Shown here piece after piece: positions 33,168 to 43,063 of a DNA stretch of 64,000 nt (its first letter is position 1; each line of letters begins with the position of its first letter). A model generated the notes under the pieces. That model saw only the letters and a program-made list of their open reading frames with translations, did no database searches and was not told the DNA's origin. This DNA comes from Desulfovibrio ferrophilus (GTDB lineage Bacteria > Desulfobacterota > Desulfovibrionia > Desulfovibrionales > Desulfovibrionaceae): the NCBI RefSeq assembly GCF_003966735.1, contig NZ_AP017378.1, positions 1,880,905 through 1,944,904 on the forward strand, given 5' to 3'. A program made the position numbers and the translations under genes.

Positions 33168-35249
33168 TTGTCGCCTTCTATCTCTTCGTCTTCCACAGAG
33201 AAGCTCCTTAAAGCCATCAAAGGCAAAAATGACGGAGCAATCCCTGGCAAGCAAACCGGTAGCAAAAGCTTCAGCCAATCCGGATTCCGGCTTGGTCAGA
33301 AACGTCGCTCGGGCAACAGCGCAGCCATCGGCGTGGATATTGCGCCGGACAGCCTTCGCCTAGTGAGGATTGAACGCACCGATCAAGGCCCCCGACTCTC
33401 CGGGTTCTGGAGCGTCCCCTTCGAAACCGGCGTCACGCCGGACTCGCCGGGATTTGCTGCGTTCCTGACCAACCAAATCAAAAAATTCAGAGGATCGGAT
33501 AAGCAGGCCCAGATCTGGTCGCTGGTTTCCACGGCCCAGGCAGAGATGTGGCACGTCCGGGTCCCCAAGGTTCCCAAGTCCAAATTATCCGAGGCCGTAT
33601 ACTGGACCGCCATGAAGGAGAAAAGCTTCGATGCGAACTCCATGGTCATGGATTACGAGATTCAGGGCGAAGTCATGGACAAGGGAGTGCCCAAGATTCA
33701 GGCATTGGTCTACGTGGTTCCCAAAGAGGTATTGGACAAGGCCAAGACTCTGTTCGCAGCCGCTAGTATCAAACTCGCTGGTGTAACCATCTCCCCCATT
33801 GCCCTCCAGTCCCTGTTCCGGTCCGAACTGATCTCGGGCTGCGACGAAGTCTGCGCTGCCATCTACATCGGTCGCAATTGGTCGCGCATCGATCTGTTCT
33901 CAGAGGGTGATCTTGTCCTGTCCCGTGGAGTCAACACAGGAACTTCAAGCCTGGTTTCAGAATTGGCCGATGCCTACAACAGACGACTCACCACTCCCCC
34001 GGAACCTGAAGCAGCCGCTCCAGCCGAAATTGAAGCACCCTCTCCCATCGAACTTGAGATCGAGATCGACGAGACGCCTGCGACCGCAGAAGCACCCGAA
34101 CCTGTCTTCGAGCTGGAATACCAGTTTGAGATCGACGCCGCCGACACAACTAGCCCGGCGCCCACAGAATCAGAAGCGGCGCCCTCCGCCGAGCCAGAAC
34201 CCGCCCCTGCCGCCACGCCAAAGCAGCCCAGCGCACCCATCGACGAGGAACAGGCCCACGCGCTGCTGCTGGGAATCCTGCTCAACAGGGAAATCCCGGC
34301 AGGCACCCCTGGGGCAGACCTCAGCGCCGAGGCCCTGATTGATTTGGCAGGCCCGGCCATGTCTCGCCTCGTGCGACAAATTGAGCGCACCTTCGGGCAC
34401 CATATGAATTCCCTGAATGGGGCACCGGTCCAGAAGATATTCTTCTCCGGAGACCTTTGCACCAACCGCCATTTCCTGGATGTACTATCCGCCCAATTGG
34501 GTATTGAATGCGTGTTGCTGGACCCGCTGGGCACACTGGGGACCAAACCTGGCGCACCCAGCGTACCCGACGAATCCTCCAGCCGCCTGGAGTTCAACCT
34601 CGTCTGCGGACTGGCCCTGTGCGACTCCGATGCAACACCCAACCTGCTGCATACTTACAAGGACAAAGACAAGGACAGGCAAATCATTCACCAGGGCAAT
34701 CTGGTCTATGGCGTCTTTCTGGCGCTGGTTCTTGTCTTGGCCGCGACCTGGCTCTGGCAACAGAACACCCAAAAAGATCTGCAGACCGAACTGGACAATT
34801 ACCAGACCGTGTTGGCCTCCTTCTCACCTCAGGTGGATGAACCCCTGTTGCTGACCATGGCCACCCGCGTCGGCAAGCAGCAAAAACGCTTGAAAGACCT
34901 CAGCACGAAATACGAAGGCCTCGCGGCCATCACCGAACTCGGCAACCTGACGCCCGAGGGCGTCCGCCTGATTTCCATGGGCCTTGAGCTCGGCGCACCG
35001 CCCATGTCCAAACCCGATCCAGACGAAAAGAAAAAATCCAAGCCCACTATAGAGTCTCCAAAGATCATGGTGCTTGACGGGGTGGTCCAGGGCGCTCCCG
35101 AAATGTTCGACGCCAAGTTGGCAACGTATCTCGCTCGCCTTCAACACTCGCCCCTGTTCAGCTCTCCCGTGGTGCACAAGCGTGAAGTCGAGCGCCTGGG
35201 AGCCAGAGGCGATGTCCTGCGATTCATCCTTCACATCAACATGAGCTAG
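33168..35249 (+). CDS. MshI-like PilM-PilN fusion protein
   Basis: The 693-residue protein starts at TTG 33,168, after a GGGGGG ribosome site. The N-terminal part (about 50-265 and 365-500) is the actin-fold PilM domain, with start GVDIAPDSLRLVRIE. It is split by a Pro/Glu/Ala-rich linker (about 275-350). A membrane segment (about 512-530, LVYGVFLALVLVLAATWLW) and a PilN-like periplasmic part follow. In type IV pili PilM binds PilN's cytosolic tail; here both are in one chain as in MshI. It begins the pilus operon and should link the cytosolic motor to the alignment complex. Confidence 0.75.
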   Translation: MSPSISSSSTEKLLKAIKGKNDGAIPGKQTGSKSFSQSGFRLGQKRRSGNSAAIGVDIAPDSLRLVRIERTDQGPRLSGFWSVPFETGVTPDSPGFAAFLTNQIKKFRGSDKQAQIWSLVSTAQAEMWHVRVPKVPKSKLSEAVYWTAMKEKSFDANSMVMDYEIQGEVMDKGVPKIQALVYVVPKEVLDKAKTLFAAASIKLAGVTISPIALQSLFRSELISGCDEVCAAIYIGRNWSRIDLFSEGDLVLSRGVNTGTSSLVSELADAYNRRLTTPPEPEAAAPAEIEAPSPIELEIEIDETPATAEAPEPVFELEYQFEIDAADTTSPAPTESEAAPSAEPEPAPAATPKQPSAPIDEEQAHALLLGILLNREIPAGTPGADLSAEALIDLAGPAMSRLVRQIERTFGHHMNSLNGAPVQKIFFSGDLCTNRHFLDVLSAQLGIECVLLDPLGTLGTKPGAPSVPDESSSRLEFNLVCGLALCDSDATPNLLHTYKDKDKDRQIIHQGNLVYGVFLALVLVLAATWLWQQNTQKDLQTELDNYQTVLASFSPQVDEPLLLTMATRVGKQQKRLKDLSTKYEGLAAITELGNLTPEGVRLISMGLELGAPPMSKPDPDEKKKSKPTIESPKIMVLDGVVQGAPEMFDAKLATYLARLQHSPLFSSPVVHKREVERLGARGDVLRFILHINMS

Positions 35250-35259
35250 GGGATACATC

Positions 35260-35787
35260 ATGAAATCCATCTCCATCCCCCCACAGATTCTGGTCAAGCT
35301 GGCCATCTGCACCATGGTGCTGATTCTGCTCGTGTTGGCAGCCATCATTCCGCAGCAGCGGGATGTCGAGCGCAAGCGGCTGGACATTGAAGAAAGCAAC
35401 CACGCCATGCAACGCCACAACGCCCTGATGCCCACCTACGCAAAGATGAAGGTCCAGCTGGACAAGGGACTGCCCACAGGCATCCCGGATGAACGGGAAG
35501 TACACCTGACTCAGGACAGAATCACCGAAATTTCTTCCATCCTGCGTGAACTGGCCAGCGATTTGGGCGTTATGGCCAACGCCATTGTCCCCGACCCGTC
35601 TTCCATTGCCACTGGTAGCAACACCATCTCCGTGGATTGTTCATTCCAGGGCCCCATGGAGGCTCAGCAGAATCTGCTTCTGGAGCTGGGAGCCCTGTCC
35701 TGCCTCGCGCATATCGAACAGATCACCATCCGCGAGGACCGCGCCCAGGCAAACATGCAACTCAAAGCCTGGCTGACGCTGGAATAG
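35260..35787 (+). CDS. PilO/MshJ-like alignment-complex protein
   Basis: The 175-residue protein has a short cytosolic start, one membrane helix (about 12-31), a coiled-coil stretch (about 34-60), and a small periplasmic ferredoxin-like domain, as in PilO. It lies 10 bp after the PilM-PilN fusion, its natural partner. The call rests on order, size and topology more than on motifs. Confidence 0.7.
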   Translation: MKSISIPPQILVKLAICTMVLILLVLAAIIPQQRDVERKRLDIEESNHAMQRHNALMPTYAKMKVQLDKGLPTGIPDEREVHLTQDRITEISSILRELASDLGVMANAIVPDPSSIATGSNTISVDCSFQGPMEAQQNLLLELGALSCLAHIEQITIREDRAQANMQLKAWLTLE

Positions 35788-35813
35788 CGACCCAAAACCC
35801 GAGGATGAACCCG

Positions 35814-36332
35814 ATGCCCAAGCGTCAAGCAATACTTCTAGTCCTAATGGGACTGGCTCTGGTTTACGCCGTATTTACTCTCATCGGCGGAGACACGGCC
35901 CAAACCGCACCCCGCACTACCACCAAGGACTTTGCGGAACTCGTGGCAGGCGTGCAAAAAGCCTCCGAAGTAAACGCCCTGACCGAGGTGGAAGAACATC
36001 GCATCGCCTTGCTCGGCGGTGAGCATTCGCCCGATCCGTTGCTCAAGCGCGACCCCACGCAGGCTGAAGCCGAATCTTCCGCCCGCCAGGGAGACTCCCG
36101 CTTCACCTACAGCGGCTACATGAGCATTGGCAGCAATCAGTTCGCCGTCATCAATGCCTCCGAATACACAGAAGGGGAACTCGTGGATGAGACCGGCTAT
36201 ACGCTGTTGTCCATCGCTCCCGACCACGTCACCCTCGAGGGCCGCAACGCCGAGACCGGTGTGGCGGACAAGGTGGCCATCCCCATTCAGGAAGACATCA
36301 TTACCTTTGTCGAGGACAACAATAATGAATAA
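35814..36332 (+). CDS. PilP/MshK-like periplasmic protein
   Basis: The 172-residue protein has an N-terminal membrane anchor (AILLVLMGLALVYAVFTLI), a flexible region, and a beta-rich C-terminal domain (SGYMSIGSNQFAVIN onward). It is thought to bridge the inner-membrane PilN/O pair and the secretin. ATG 35,814 is 9 bp from GAGG; the ATG at 35,805 would touch the site and is less likely. Its end overlaps the secretin gene by 8 bp. Confidence 0.65.
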   Translation: MPKRQAILLVLMGLALVYAVFTLIGGDTAQTAPRTTTKDFAELVAGVQKASEVNALTEVEEHRIALLGGEHSPDPLLKRDPTQAEAESSARQGDSRFTYSGYMSIGSNQFAVINASEYTEGELVDETGYTLLSIAPDHVTLEGRNAETGVADKVAIPIQEDIITFVEDNNNE

Positions 36333-37926
36333 GCGCGTTGCCAACATCTCCCGAATCGTCCTGACCGCCATGCTGTGCCTTTGCCTGTTGGCTATTGCCG
36401 GCTGTAAAAAAGACACGACCGAGCGCGACCCCTTCTACGAAAAATGGAAGGAAATGGCCGAACAGTCCAAAGGCCACAGCCCCTCACCGCCGCAACGGGT
36501 AGCCCCCAGCGATCTCGTAGCCAAGGATATCGAGCTGGAACCTGAGCGCGAGTTGCCCTCGGTGATGATCGGTGGTCTCGACATGCGCAACGCCAACGTC
36601 GTGGCCGTGCTTCGCGCTCTGGGCAAGATTGCCAACCAGAGCATCATGGTCAGCCCCGGTGTGGCCGGCACCATCAACGTCAACGTCGAGAACCTGCCCT
36701 GGGACCAAGTCTTCAAGGGCCTGACTCGCACCCACGGCCTTGCCTGGGAATGGGAAGGGCAGATCCTGCGCGTGATGACTGCCGAGGACATGGAAAAGAA
36801 CCTGAAGCTCGACCAGATCCGCTACCGCAAACCCCTGGTGACCACGGCCATCAAGATCAACTACGCCGACGCCGAACAACTGCGCGAGGATATGGAAAAA
36901 CTGCTGGCCAAGGACGCCGAGGGCAATCCCCGCGGCTCCGTGGAAGTGGTGGAACACACCAACTCGCTGATCATCCATTCCGTCAAGGAAGATGTGGTCC
37001 GGTTCGCGGAGTTGGTGGACAAGCTGGACCGTCCCAGCGCCCAGGTCCACTTCAAGGCCTACATTGTGGAGACCTCCAGCGACACCGCCCGCGACCTCGG
37101 TATTCAGTGGGGTGGTGGGTATGCTTCGAGCAACCAAAGCGGGGCTTGGTCAGCCGGTGGTGGTGCTGACAACCGAGATGTCGACACGGGAATTGCAAAT
37201 CCCACGCTCAATAATACGCGCCCTGGTGCGACCGGCTCCGCATATGCGATGAACTTCCCCGGTAACATCCCCAACGATGACGGAATTGGCGCGCAACTGG
37301 GGCTGGCATACGTCACGGCAAGCGGTAATGTACTGGAAGTACAACTGCGCGCCCTGGAAGAGGACAGCAAGCTGAACATCCTGTCCAACCCATCCCTGAC
37401 CACTTTGGACAACCAGACCGCCTACACCGAAAACGGTGAAGAAGTACCCTTCGTGACCATCGACGAAGCCGGCAACTACGAGGTGGAGTGGAAGGACGCC
37501 ACCCTGCGTCTGGAAATCACCCCGCATGTCATCGACGGCGTGAACCTGCGCATGGACATCAACGTCAAGAAGGACGAGGTGGACTTCACCCGTACCGTGC
37601 AGGGCAACCCGCTGATCATCAAGAAAGCCACGGAGACCAGCCTCATCAGTCGCTCGGGTGAAACGGTTGTCATTTCGGGCCTGAAGCGAACCCGGAACAC
37701 CTCAGGGGGCGCAGGACTGCCCTACCTGAAAGACGTCCCCGGGCTGGGACATCTGTTCGGTAGCACAAGCAAGGGCGAAGAGCTGGAAGAGGTACTGATC
37801 TTCATCACCCCCACCATCCTGGCCGAATGGATTCCCGGCGAGGTTCAGAAGACCCTGGAAGAAGTCGAAACCGACATCAACGACGACATCGCCAAGGAAC
37901 TGGAAGAAAAGGACAGCGACAACTAG
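36325..37926 (+). CDS. mshL: MshL-type pilus secretin lipoprotein
   Basis: The 533-residue protein has a lipoprotein signal with lipobox LAIAGC (Cys27), an STN/N-domain region (about 75-150; NVNVENLPWDQVFKGLTRTHGLAWEWEG), a secretin N-domain (about 170-235), a Gly/Asn/Ser-rich loop (about 260-315), and the secretin C-domain ending in GLPYLKDVPGLGHLFGS and VLIFITPTIL. It forms the outer-membrane pore for the pilus. It differs from PilQ in being short and lacking AMIN domains, as MshL/BfpB-type secretins do. Confidence 0.87.
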   Translation: MNKRVANISRIVLTAMLCLCLLAIAGCKKDTTERDPFYEKWKEMAEQSKGHSPSPPQRVAPSDLVAKDIELEPERELPSVMIGGLDMRNANVVAVLRALGKIANQSIMVSPGVAGTINVNVENLPWDQVFKGLTRTHGLAWEWEGQILRVMTAEDMEKNLKLDQIRYRKPLVTTAIKINYADAEQLREDMEKLLAKDAEGNPRGSVEVVEHTNSLIIHSVKEDVVRFAELVDKLDRPSAQVHFKAYIVETSSDTARDLGIQWGGGYASSNQSGAWSAGGGADNRDVDTGIANPTLNNTRPGATGSAYAMNFPGNIPNDDGIGAQLGLAYVTASGNVLEVQLRALEEDSKLNILSNPSLTTLDNQTAYTENGEEVPFVTIDEAGNYEVEWKDATLRLEITPHVIDGVNLRMDINVKKDEVDFTRTVQGNPLIIKKATETSLISRSGETVVISGLKRTRNTSGGAGLPYLKDVPGLGHLFGSTSKGEELEEVLIFITPTILAEWIPGEVQKTLEEVETDINDDIAKELEEKDSDN

Positions 37927-37937
37927 CCGCGCACACC

Positions 37938-39530
37938 ATGAACTACTTCGAAATTCTTGACCTCAGGATGGAGCCGTTCTCCAACTCACCCGACCCGGAC
38001 TTTCTGTACCGGTCGCAGGGACACGAGCGCTGTCTGCACGAACTGGAGATTGCGCTCCGGCTGCGGCGTGGTCTGTCCGTGGTGCTGGGCGAAGTGGGGA
38101 CCGGCAAGACCACCCTGTGCCGAGAGTTGATCCGCACTCTGGACGAAGACGAATCCGTCACCGCCCGTCTGTTGCTGGACCCAGGGTTCTCCTCTGCGCA
38201 TGAATTGCTGGTGGTGCTGCACGAAATCTTCTGCGGCTCGGAGACCGAAGGACTCAGTGACTGGCAGCTCAAAGAGGCCGTTAAGGAAACCATCCTGACA
38301 GCAGGACTGGATCAGGAAAAAATCATGGTGCTGGTGGTGGATGAAGGGCAGAAAATGCCTCCCCACTGTCTGGAAGTCCTGCGTGAACTGCTCAACTACG
38401 AGACCAACGACCGCAAGCTGTTGCAGATCGTGATCTTTGCCCAGAGCGAATTCAGCGAGATGCTCACCGCCATGCCCAACCTCGCGGACCGGGTCAACGA
38501 CCTGATCCGACTGGAACCGTTATCCCTGTCCGAAACCAAAGCCATGGTCCGCCACCGCCTGGACACAGCCAAGGCCGACTACCGCGCGCCCGAAATTTTT
38601 ACATCCCTGGGCTATCTGGCCCTGCACCGAACCACTGGTGGCTACCCGAGACGCATCGTGCGCCTCTGCCACAAGGTGGTGCTGGGTCTGATCATGAAGG
38701 AAAAGCGCAAGGCCGGTTGGAAACTGGTCCGGGCCTGTGCCCGCAGAAACGAACTGGCTCCCAAAACCACACGACGCTGGCTGGCCCTGCCTGTAGCGGC
38801 AGCAATGGCCCTTGCCCTGTGGTTCGGTCTTCAGACATATGCCCCAGTGCTGCACGCACGGATTCAGCAGGTAATTATCCCCGCCTTACAACAGGTCAAT
38901 CCAGCAGCCCTGGCAGTAGCCCGGACACCAATTCCGGAGCCTGTACTCCCGAAACATGCCGAAAAACCTGCTGTAGCCCAACAACCCAAACGTTTCGTGA
39001 CTGTTCAACCCGTTGCCGAGGTAGTGCCGCCGCAAAGTATTAGCGAAGCGACGCCACCTTCACCCGAAAACATCGTCGAACAACCGTTCATACAGATGCT
39101 GCTAGGCCAGGTGACCGCAGTCCGTTATGAGAGTCTTTCCTCATTGATCAAGGCCATCTATGGCCGGTTCGATCCAAGCCTGCTGGAAACGGTACTCAAG
39201 GCCAACCCGGGTATGACCGACCCGAACCTGCTCCAGGTCGGGCAGCGAGTAAATTTCCCCACGATGGAAGTTGGTACAGCCCCTGCTTACTGGGTCCAAC
39301 TGGACGACAAACCGGAATTGAGCGAGGCCATCAAAATCTGGCGCACCCTGCCCGAAGAGACAAAGCCCCGGATACTGCCCCATCTGGACGCCGCAGGCTC
39401 GCGCCGTTTTGCCATAATCTCTGATGAGCCCTGTCTTTCGGAACACGAGGCACGCCGGATTCTGGCGCAAAACCTGCTGCCTGGAGCCACACTGGCAAGC
39501 GGCAACGCACTGGTCCGATTACAATGGTAA
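37938..39530 (+). CDS. mshM: MshM/ExeA-like AAA ATPase with C-terminal LysM-like domain
   Basis: The 530-residue protein starts MNYFEILDLRMEPFSNSPDP, the typical ExeA/MshM start. It has Walker A GEVGTGKTT (about 51-59), Walker B VLVVDEGQ (about 135), a membrane helix (about 278-296), a Pro-rich linker, and a LysM-like region (about 395-440: YESLSSLIKAIYGRFDPSLL to GQRVNFP). Family members (GspA) help a secretin pass the peptidoglycan. The fused peptidoglycan-binding part would do this in one chain. Confidence 0.82.
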   Translation: MNYFEILDLRMEPFSNSPDPDFLYRSQGHERCLHELEIALRLRRGLSVVLGEVGTGKTTLCRELIRTLDEDESVTARLLLDPGFSSAHELLVVLHEIFCGSETEGLSDWQLKEAVKETILTAGLDQEKIMVLVVDEGQKMPPHCLEVLRELLNYETNDRKLLQIVIFAQSEFSEMLTAMPNLADRVNDLIRLEPLSLSETKAMVRHRLDTAKADYRAPEIFTSLGYLALHRTTGGYPRRIVRLCHKVVLGLIMKEKRKAGWKLVRACARRNELAPKTTRRWLALPVAAAMALALWFGLQTYAPVLHARIQQVIIPALQQVNPAALAVARTPIPEPVLPKHAEKPAVAQQPKRFVTVQPVAEVVPPQSISEATPPSPENIVEQPFIQMLLGQVTAVRYESLSSLIKAIYGRFDPSLLETVLKANPGMTDPNLLQVGQRVNFPTMEVGTAPAYWVQLDDKPELSEAIKIWRTLPEETKPRILPHLDAAGSRRFAIISDEPCLSEHEARRILAQNLLPGATLASGNALVRLQW

Positions 39531-39582
39531 GAAGCCATGGGCAAACGAGTTTCATCCTGCGAAGCAGGTCAAAGGAAATACG

Positions 39583-41289
39583 ATGAGAATCACCAATAGA
39601 AAACGACTGGGCGAAATGCTCGTGGAAGCGGGCATCATGACCGAGGAGCAACTGATGGGGCATCTGCCCGGTCAGAAGCAGAGCGGCATGAAGCTTGGCG
39701 AATATCTGGTGCATAACGCCGTGGTCAAGGAACACACCATCCTGGACCTGATCAGCGGCCAGATGAACATCCTGCGCTACAACTCGGACACTCATCCCTT
39801 TGATATCGCGGTGGCGGAGCTTGTTCCGCTGGAACTGGTGCAGGAACATCTGGTTGTCCCGGTCAGCCGCAAGGGCCGCCTGCTGTATGTAGCCACGGCA
39901 GACCCCATGGACATTGACGCCCTGGACGCTGTGGAAATTCACACAGGGCTGGAAGTGGAACCACTGATCTGCTCGGAGAAGGAATTCGAAAGCCTCTGCT
40001 ATTCCGTTTACGGCATCTCCTCGGACCTGGATCAGGTCATGGAGGGCGTGGACGACGGGGGCGTGGAAACCGAAGACGCAATGTCCGCTACAGAATCCGA
40101 GTTCACGGTGTCCTCGCTTCAGGAAATGGCGGACGAGGCCCCGGTGGTGCGCATGGTCAACTCCATTCTCTCCCAAGCCGTGCGCGACGGAGCCAGTGAT
40201 GTGCACATCAGCCCAGAAAAGGACTACGTCCAGCTGCGCTTCCGCGTGGATGGCAAATTGCGCGAGGTCCCGGCTCCGCCCAAGAAATATTTTCTGCCCA
40301 TTGTCTCGCGCCTGAAAATCCTGGGCAACATGGACATCGCCACCGCCATGATCCCACAGGACGGACGCTTCTCGTTCAACTACGAAAAGCGCGAAGTGCA
40401 TGTACGTGCCTCGACCCTGCCCACCATCTATGGCGAAAACATGATCCTGCGACTGCTGCTCAGAAACGGGTCCGGGCTGACCCTGGATGATCTGGGCATG
40501 ATCGAGGAAGATCGCGACAAACTGAAGATCGCAGTGCAGCGGCCATACGGCATGATCCTTTCCACCGGCCCCACGGGCAGCGGCAAGAGCACCAGCCTGT
40601 ATGCGGTGCTCAGGCGCATCAACCAGCCGGACATCAATATCATTACCTTGGAAGACCCGGTGGAATACCGAGTGCCCAAGATCAGGCAGGTGCAACTCAA
40701 CAAGAAAGCGGGCATGACCTTTGCCAGCGGTCTGCGTTCCATCCTGCGCCAGGACCCGGATGTGATCATGGTCGGTGAAATCCGTGATGCAGAGACCGCG
40801 GGCATCGCCGTGCAGGCCGCGCTCACAGGCCACCGCCTGTTATCCACCATCCACACCAACGACGCAGCCGGGGCCGTCACCCGTCTGACAGAGATGGGTG
40901 TCGAGCCCTTCCTGGTGGCCTCCACCCTCTTGGTTTCTGTTGCTCAGCGGTTGATCCGCAAGGTCTGCCCCCACTGCAAGGAAGCCTACGAACCTCCCAC
41001 CGCCGCTCTGGAAGCCATGGGCATTTCCCCCAACGGCCATACCTTCTACCGCGGTCGAGGCTGCGCCCAGTGCAACCAGATTGGTTATCTGGGCCGAGTG
41101 GGCCTGTTCGAGATTCTGCCCATTGATGACATGGTCCAGTCCATGATCATGCAGCGGGCCTCGGCACGGGAAATCACCCGAGCGGCCGTGAAAGCTGGCA
41201 TTCTGCGTACGCTGAAGGAAGACGGGGCGTCCAAGGTCATCGCCGGAATCACCACCCTTGAAGAAGCCGCTTCAGCGGTGTTGATCTAG
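39583..41289 (+). CDS. mshE: MshE/PilB-type pilus extension ATPase
   Basis: The 568-residue protein has an N-terminal MshEN domain (about 1-150), an N2 domain, a RecA-like core with Walker A GPTGSGKST (about 328-336), the Asp box, Walker B region DPDVIMVGEIRDAETA (about 390-405), and a zinc tetracysteine (CPHC about 461 and CAQC about 494). The MshEN part of related proteins binds cyclic-di-GMP. The frame continues upstream, but ATG 39,583 has the AAAGGAAA site and starts right at the domain. It powers pilin polymerisation. Confidence 0.9.
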   Translation: MRITNRKRLGEMLVEAGIMTEEQLMGHLPGQKQSGMKLGEYLVHNAVVKEHTILDLISGQMNILRYNSDTHPFDIAVAELVPLELVQEHLVVPVSRKGRLLYVATADPMDIDALDAVEIHTGLEVEPLICSEKEFESLCYSVYGISSDLDQVMEGVDDGGVETEDAMSATESEFTVSSLQEMADEAPVVRMVNSILSQAVRDGASDVHISPEKDYVQLRFRVDGKLREVPAPPKKYFLPIVSRLKILGNMDIATAMIPQDGRFSFNYEKREVHVRASTLPTIYGENMILRLLLRNGSGLTLDDLGMIEEDRDKLKIAVQRPYGMILSTGPTGSGKSTSLYAVLRRINQPDINIITLEDPVEYRVPKIRQVQLNKKAGMTFASGLRSILRQDPDVIMVGEIRDAETAGIAVQAALTGHRLLSTIHTNDAAGAVTRLTEMGVEPFLVASTLLVSVAQRLIRKVCPHCKEAYEPPTAALEAMGISPNGHTFYRGRGCAQCNQIGYLGRVGLFEILPIDDMVQSMIMQRASAREITRAAVKAGILRTLKEDGASKVIAGITTLEEAASAVLI

Positions 41290-41302
41290 GCAGGTCGGTA
41301 CA

Positions 41303-42532
41303 ATGAATTACAAGTACAAGGCCATCACCGACAGCGGTTCGCCCGTGACAGGCACCATTGCCGCAGAAAACGAAGCCCAGGCCATGCAACTCATTGCCGC
41401 CAAGGGCTACATCCCGCAGAACGTCAAGGCGGGCGGCAAGAGTGACGCTGGCGATGAGCCAGAATGGCTTGAGGCCATCAACCGCAAGCTGGCCAAGGTA
41501 AAAGCCCCGGAGCTGATGCTGTTCACCAAGCAACTACGAACCATGCTGGATGCGGGCCTGCCCGTAACACGGGCTCTGGATGTCATGGAACAGCAGAGCG
41601 AAAATAAAAAGCTCAAGCATGCCGTGATCAAGATGTCCCAAAACATTCGCCTGGGCTCAACCATGCACCAGGCCTTTGCCCAGCACCCGGAATGCTTTTC
41701 TGAACTCTATATCAACATGATCCAGGCCGGAGAGGTCAGCGGCAACCTGTCCGACGTCATGGAACGGTTGGCCTACCTCATCGACCACGAGCACAAGGTC
41801 AAGAGCAAGATCAAGTCGGCGATGACCTATCCCATCATCGTCGTCATCGCCTTGCTCGGCGCCTTCACTTTCCTGTTGGGTTTCGTCATCCCTCAGTTTG
41901 TGACTCTCTTTGCTGGTGCGGGCATTGAATTGCCTTGGCCTACAAAATTATGCATCACCATGAGCGAAATGCTCTTTGCTTATTGGCATGTCGGCGTCCT
42001 TGGCATCATCGCATTTATTGCTGGCCTGGCCATTTATTGCAAAACTCCGACGGGACGCTTTCAACGCGACACACTTTTCTTACGAATCCCGATCATCGGC
42101 CCAGTATTACGGAAAGCAGCCATGGCCCGTTTTTCCAGTATCTTTGCCATCCTCCAGTCCAGCGGTGTCAGTGTTTTGAATTCCGTGAGCATCATCTCGC
42201 GCACCATCGGCAACGCCGCCATCTCTCGCGAATTCGACAATCTGGAGTCCAAGCTCATGGAAGGCCGCGGAATCTCAGGGCCCCTGCAATCAAGCAAACA
42301 TTTCACGCCCATGGTCATCAACATGATCGCCATCGGCGAGGAATCCGGGAATCTAGACGGCATGCTTCAGGAAGTGGCCACCCACTATGACTACGAAGTT
42401 GAATATTCCGTAGGTAGAATGTCCGAGATGATTGGTCCTATCCTGGTATTGAGTCTGTCTGGCGTGGTGGGGTTCTTTGCCCTGGCCATCATGCTGCCCA
42501 TATTCGAACTCACAAAGATGACAGGATTATAA
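41303..42532 (+). CDS. mshG: MshG/PilC-type inner-membrane platform protein
   Basis: The 409-residue protein has the two GspF domains (about 70-195 and 275-395) and three long membrane segments (about 170-195, 220-240, 375-400). The first begins FTKQLRTMLDAGLPVTRALDVMEQQ, and the second has a matching SSIFAILQSSGVSVLNSVS. It is the rotor or platform for the ATPase MshE, 13 bp upstream. One segment near 41,910-42,100 is A+T richer, but the frame is intact. Confidence 0.9.
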   Translation: MNYKYKAITDSGSPVTGTIAAENEAQAMQLIAAKGYIPQNVKAGGKSDAGDEPEWLEAINRKLAKVKAPELMLFTKQLRTMLDAGLPVTRALDVMEQQSENKKLKHAVIKMSQNIRLGSTMHQAFAQHPECFSELYINMIQAGEVSGNLSDVMERLAYLIDHEHKVKSKIKSAMTYPIIVVIALLGAFTFLLGFVIPQFVTLFAGAGIELPWPTKLCITMSEMLFAYWHVGVLGIIAFIAGLAIYCKTPTGRFQRDTLFLRIPIIGPVLRKAAMARFSSIFAILQSSGVSVLNSVSIISRTIGNAAISREFDNLESKLMEGRGISGPLQSSKHFTPMVINMIAIGEESGNLDGMLQEVATHYDYEVEYSVGRMSEMIGPILVLSLSGVVGFFALAIMLPIFELTKMTGL

Positions 42533-42628
42533 TGCAATCGCCCCCTTGCTGCCCAAATAACAAGAGGGTCAAAATATATGGAAAAACAAACAAATGACCG
42601 TTCCGACGGTCCCAACAAGGAGCAACTC

Positions 42629-43003
42629 ATGACTCAGAACAACAAGAGGAAAAAAAGCGGTTTCACCCTGATCGAACTGATCGCCGTACTGGTAATCCTC
42701 GGTATCCTGGCTGGATTCGCCATCCCAAAATACGCTGATCTGCGGACGGACGCTGAAGCTGCCTCCATGGACGGTGTTGGTGCAGCGGCTCTGTCCCAGT
42801 GCAGCATCGAATACGGTTCCCTGGCCATGGCCGGAACCACTCCGACCTGCGCTCTCATTGCCACTGCAGCTGCCGCAGACATGCAGTATGACACCGTCAA
42901 GTACTCCGTCGCTTGGGCAAGCACTGACACCACTGTCACTGCAACCGTCACCTATACGGGCGGCACGGCTACACCCAAGGTTTACACGTGGACCATGCCC
43001 TAA
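42629..43003 (+). CDS. MshA-like major type IV pilin
   Basis: The 124-residue prepilin has a short basic leader (about 11 residues), the peptidase site SG/FTLIELIAVLVILGILAGF with Glu+5, and a small C-terminal domain with two cysteines (QCSIE and TPTCAL) that can form the disulfide loop typical of MSHA pilins. AAGGAG lies well before ATG 42,629; a longer frame is less likely. A strong stem-loop follows, which often keeps pilin message stable. It is probably the main shaft subunit. Confidence 0.85.
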   Translation: MTQNNKRKKSGFTLIELIAVLVILGILAGFAIPKYADLRTDAEAASMDGVGAAALSQCSIEYGSLAMAGTTPTCALIATAAAADMQYDTVKYSVAWASTDTTVTATVTYTGGTATPKVYTWTMP

Positions 43004-43016
43004 ACGAAACCGTTTC

Positions 43017-43043
43017 ACCGGGTGCGGCAAAGCCGCACCCGGT
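43017..43043 (+). other. Stem-loop between pilin and next gene
   Basis: ACCGGGTGCGGC and GCCGCACCCGGT form a perfect 12-bp G+C-rich stem with a 3-base loop. There is no T tail, so it is not a full terminator. Its place after the major pilin suits processing or 3'-end protection, giving more pilin than downstream products. Confidence 0.75.
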
Positions 43044-43063
43044 AACCCAACCAAGAGAAAACA

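Noticed and set aside
39331-40833. 500-codon minus-strand open frame over mshM/mshE
   Set aside because: It is antisense to the conserved ATPase gene, rich in His/Gln as expected of a shadow, with no ribosome site.
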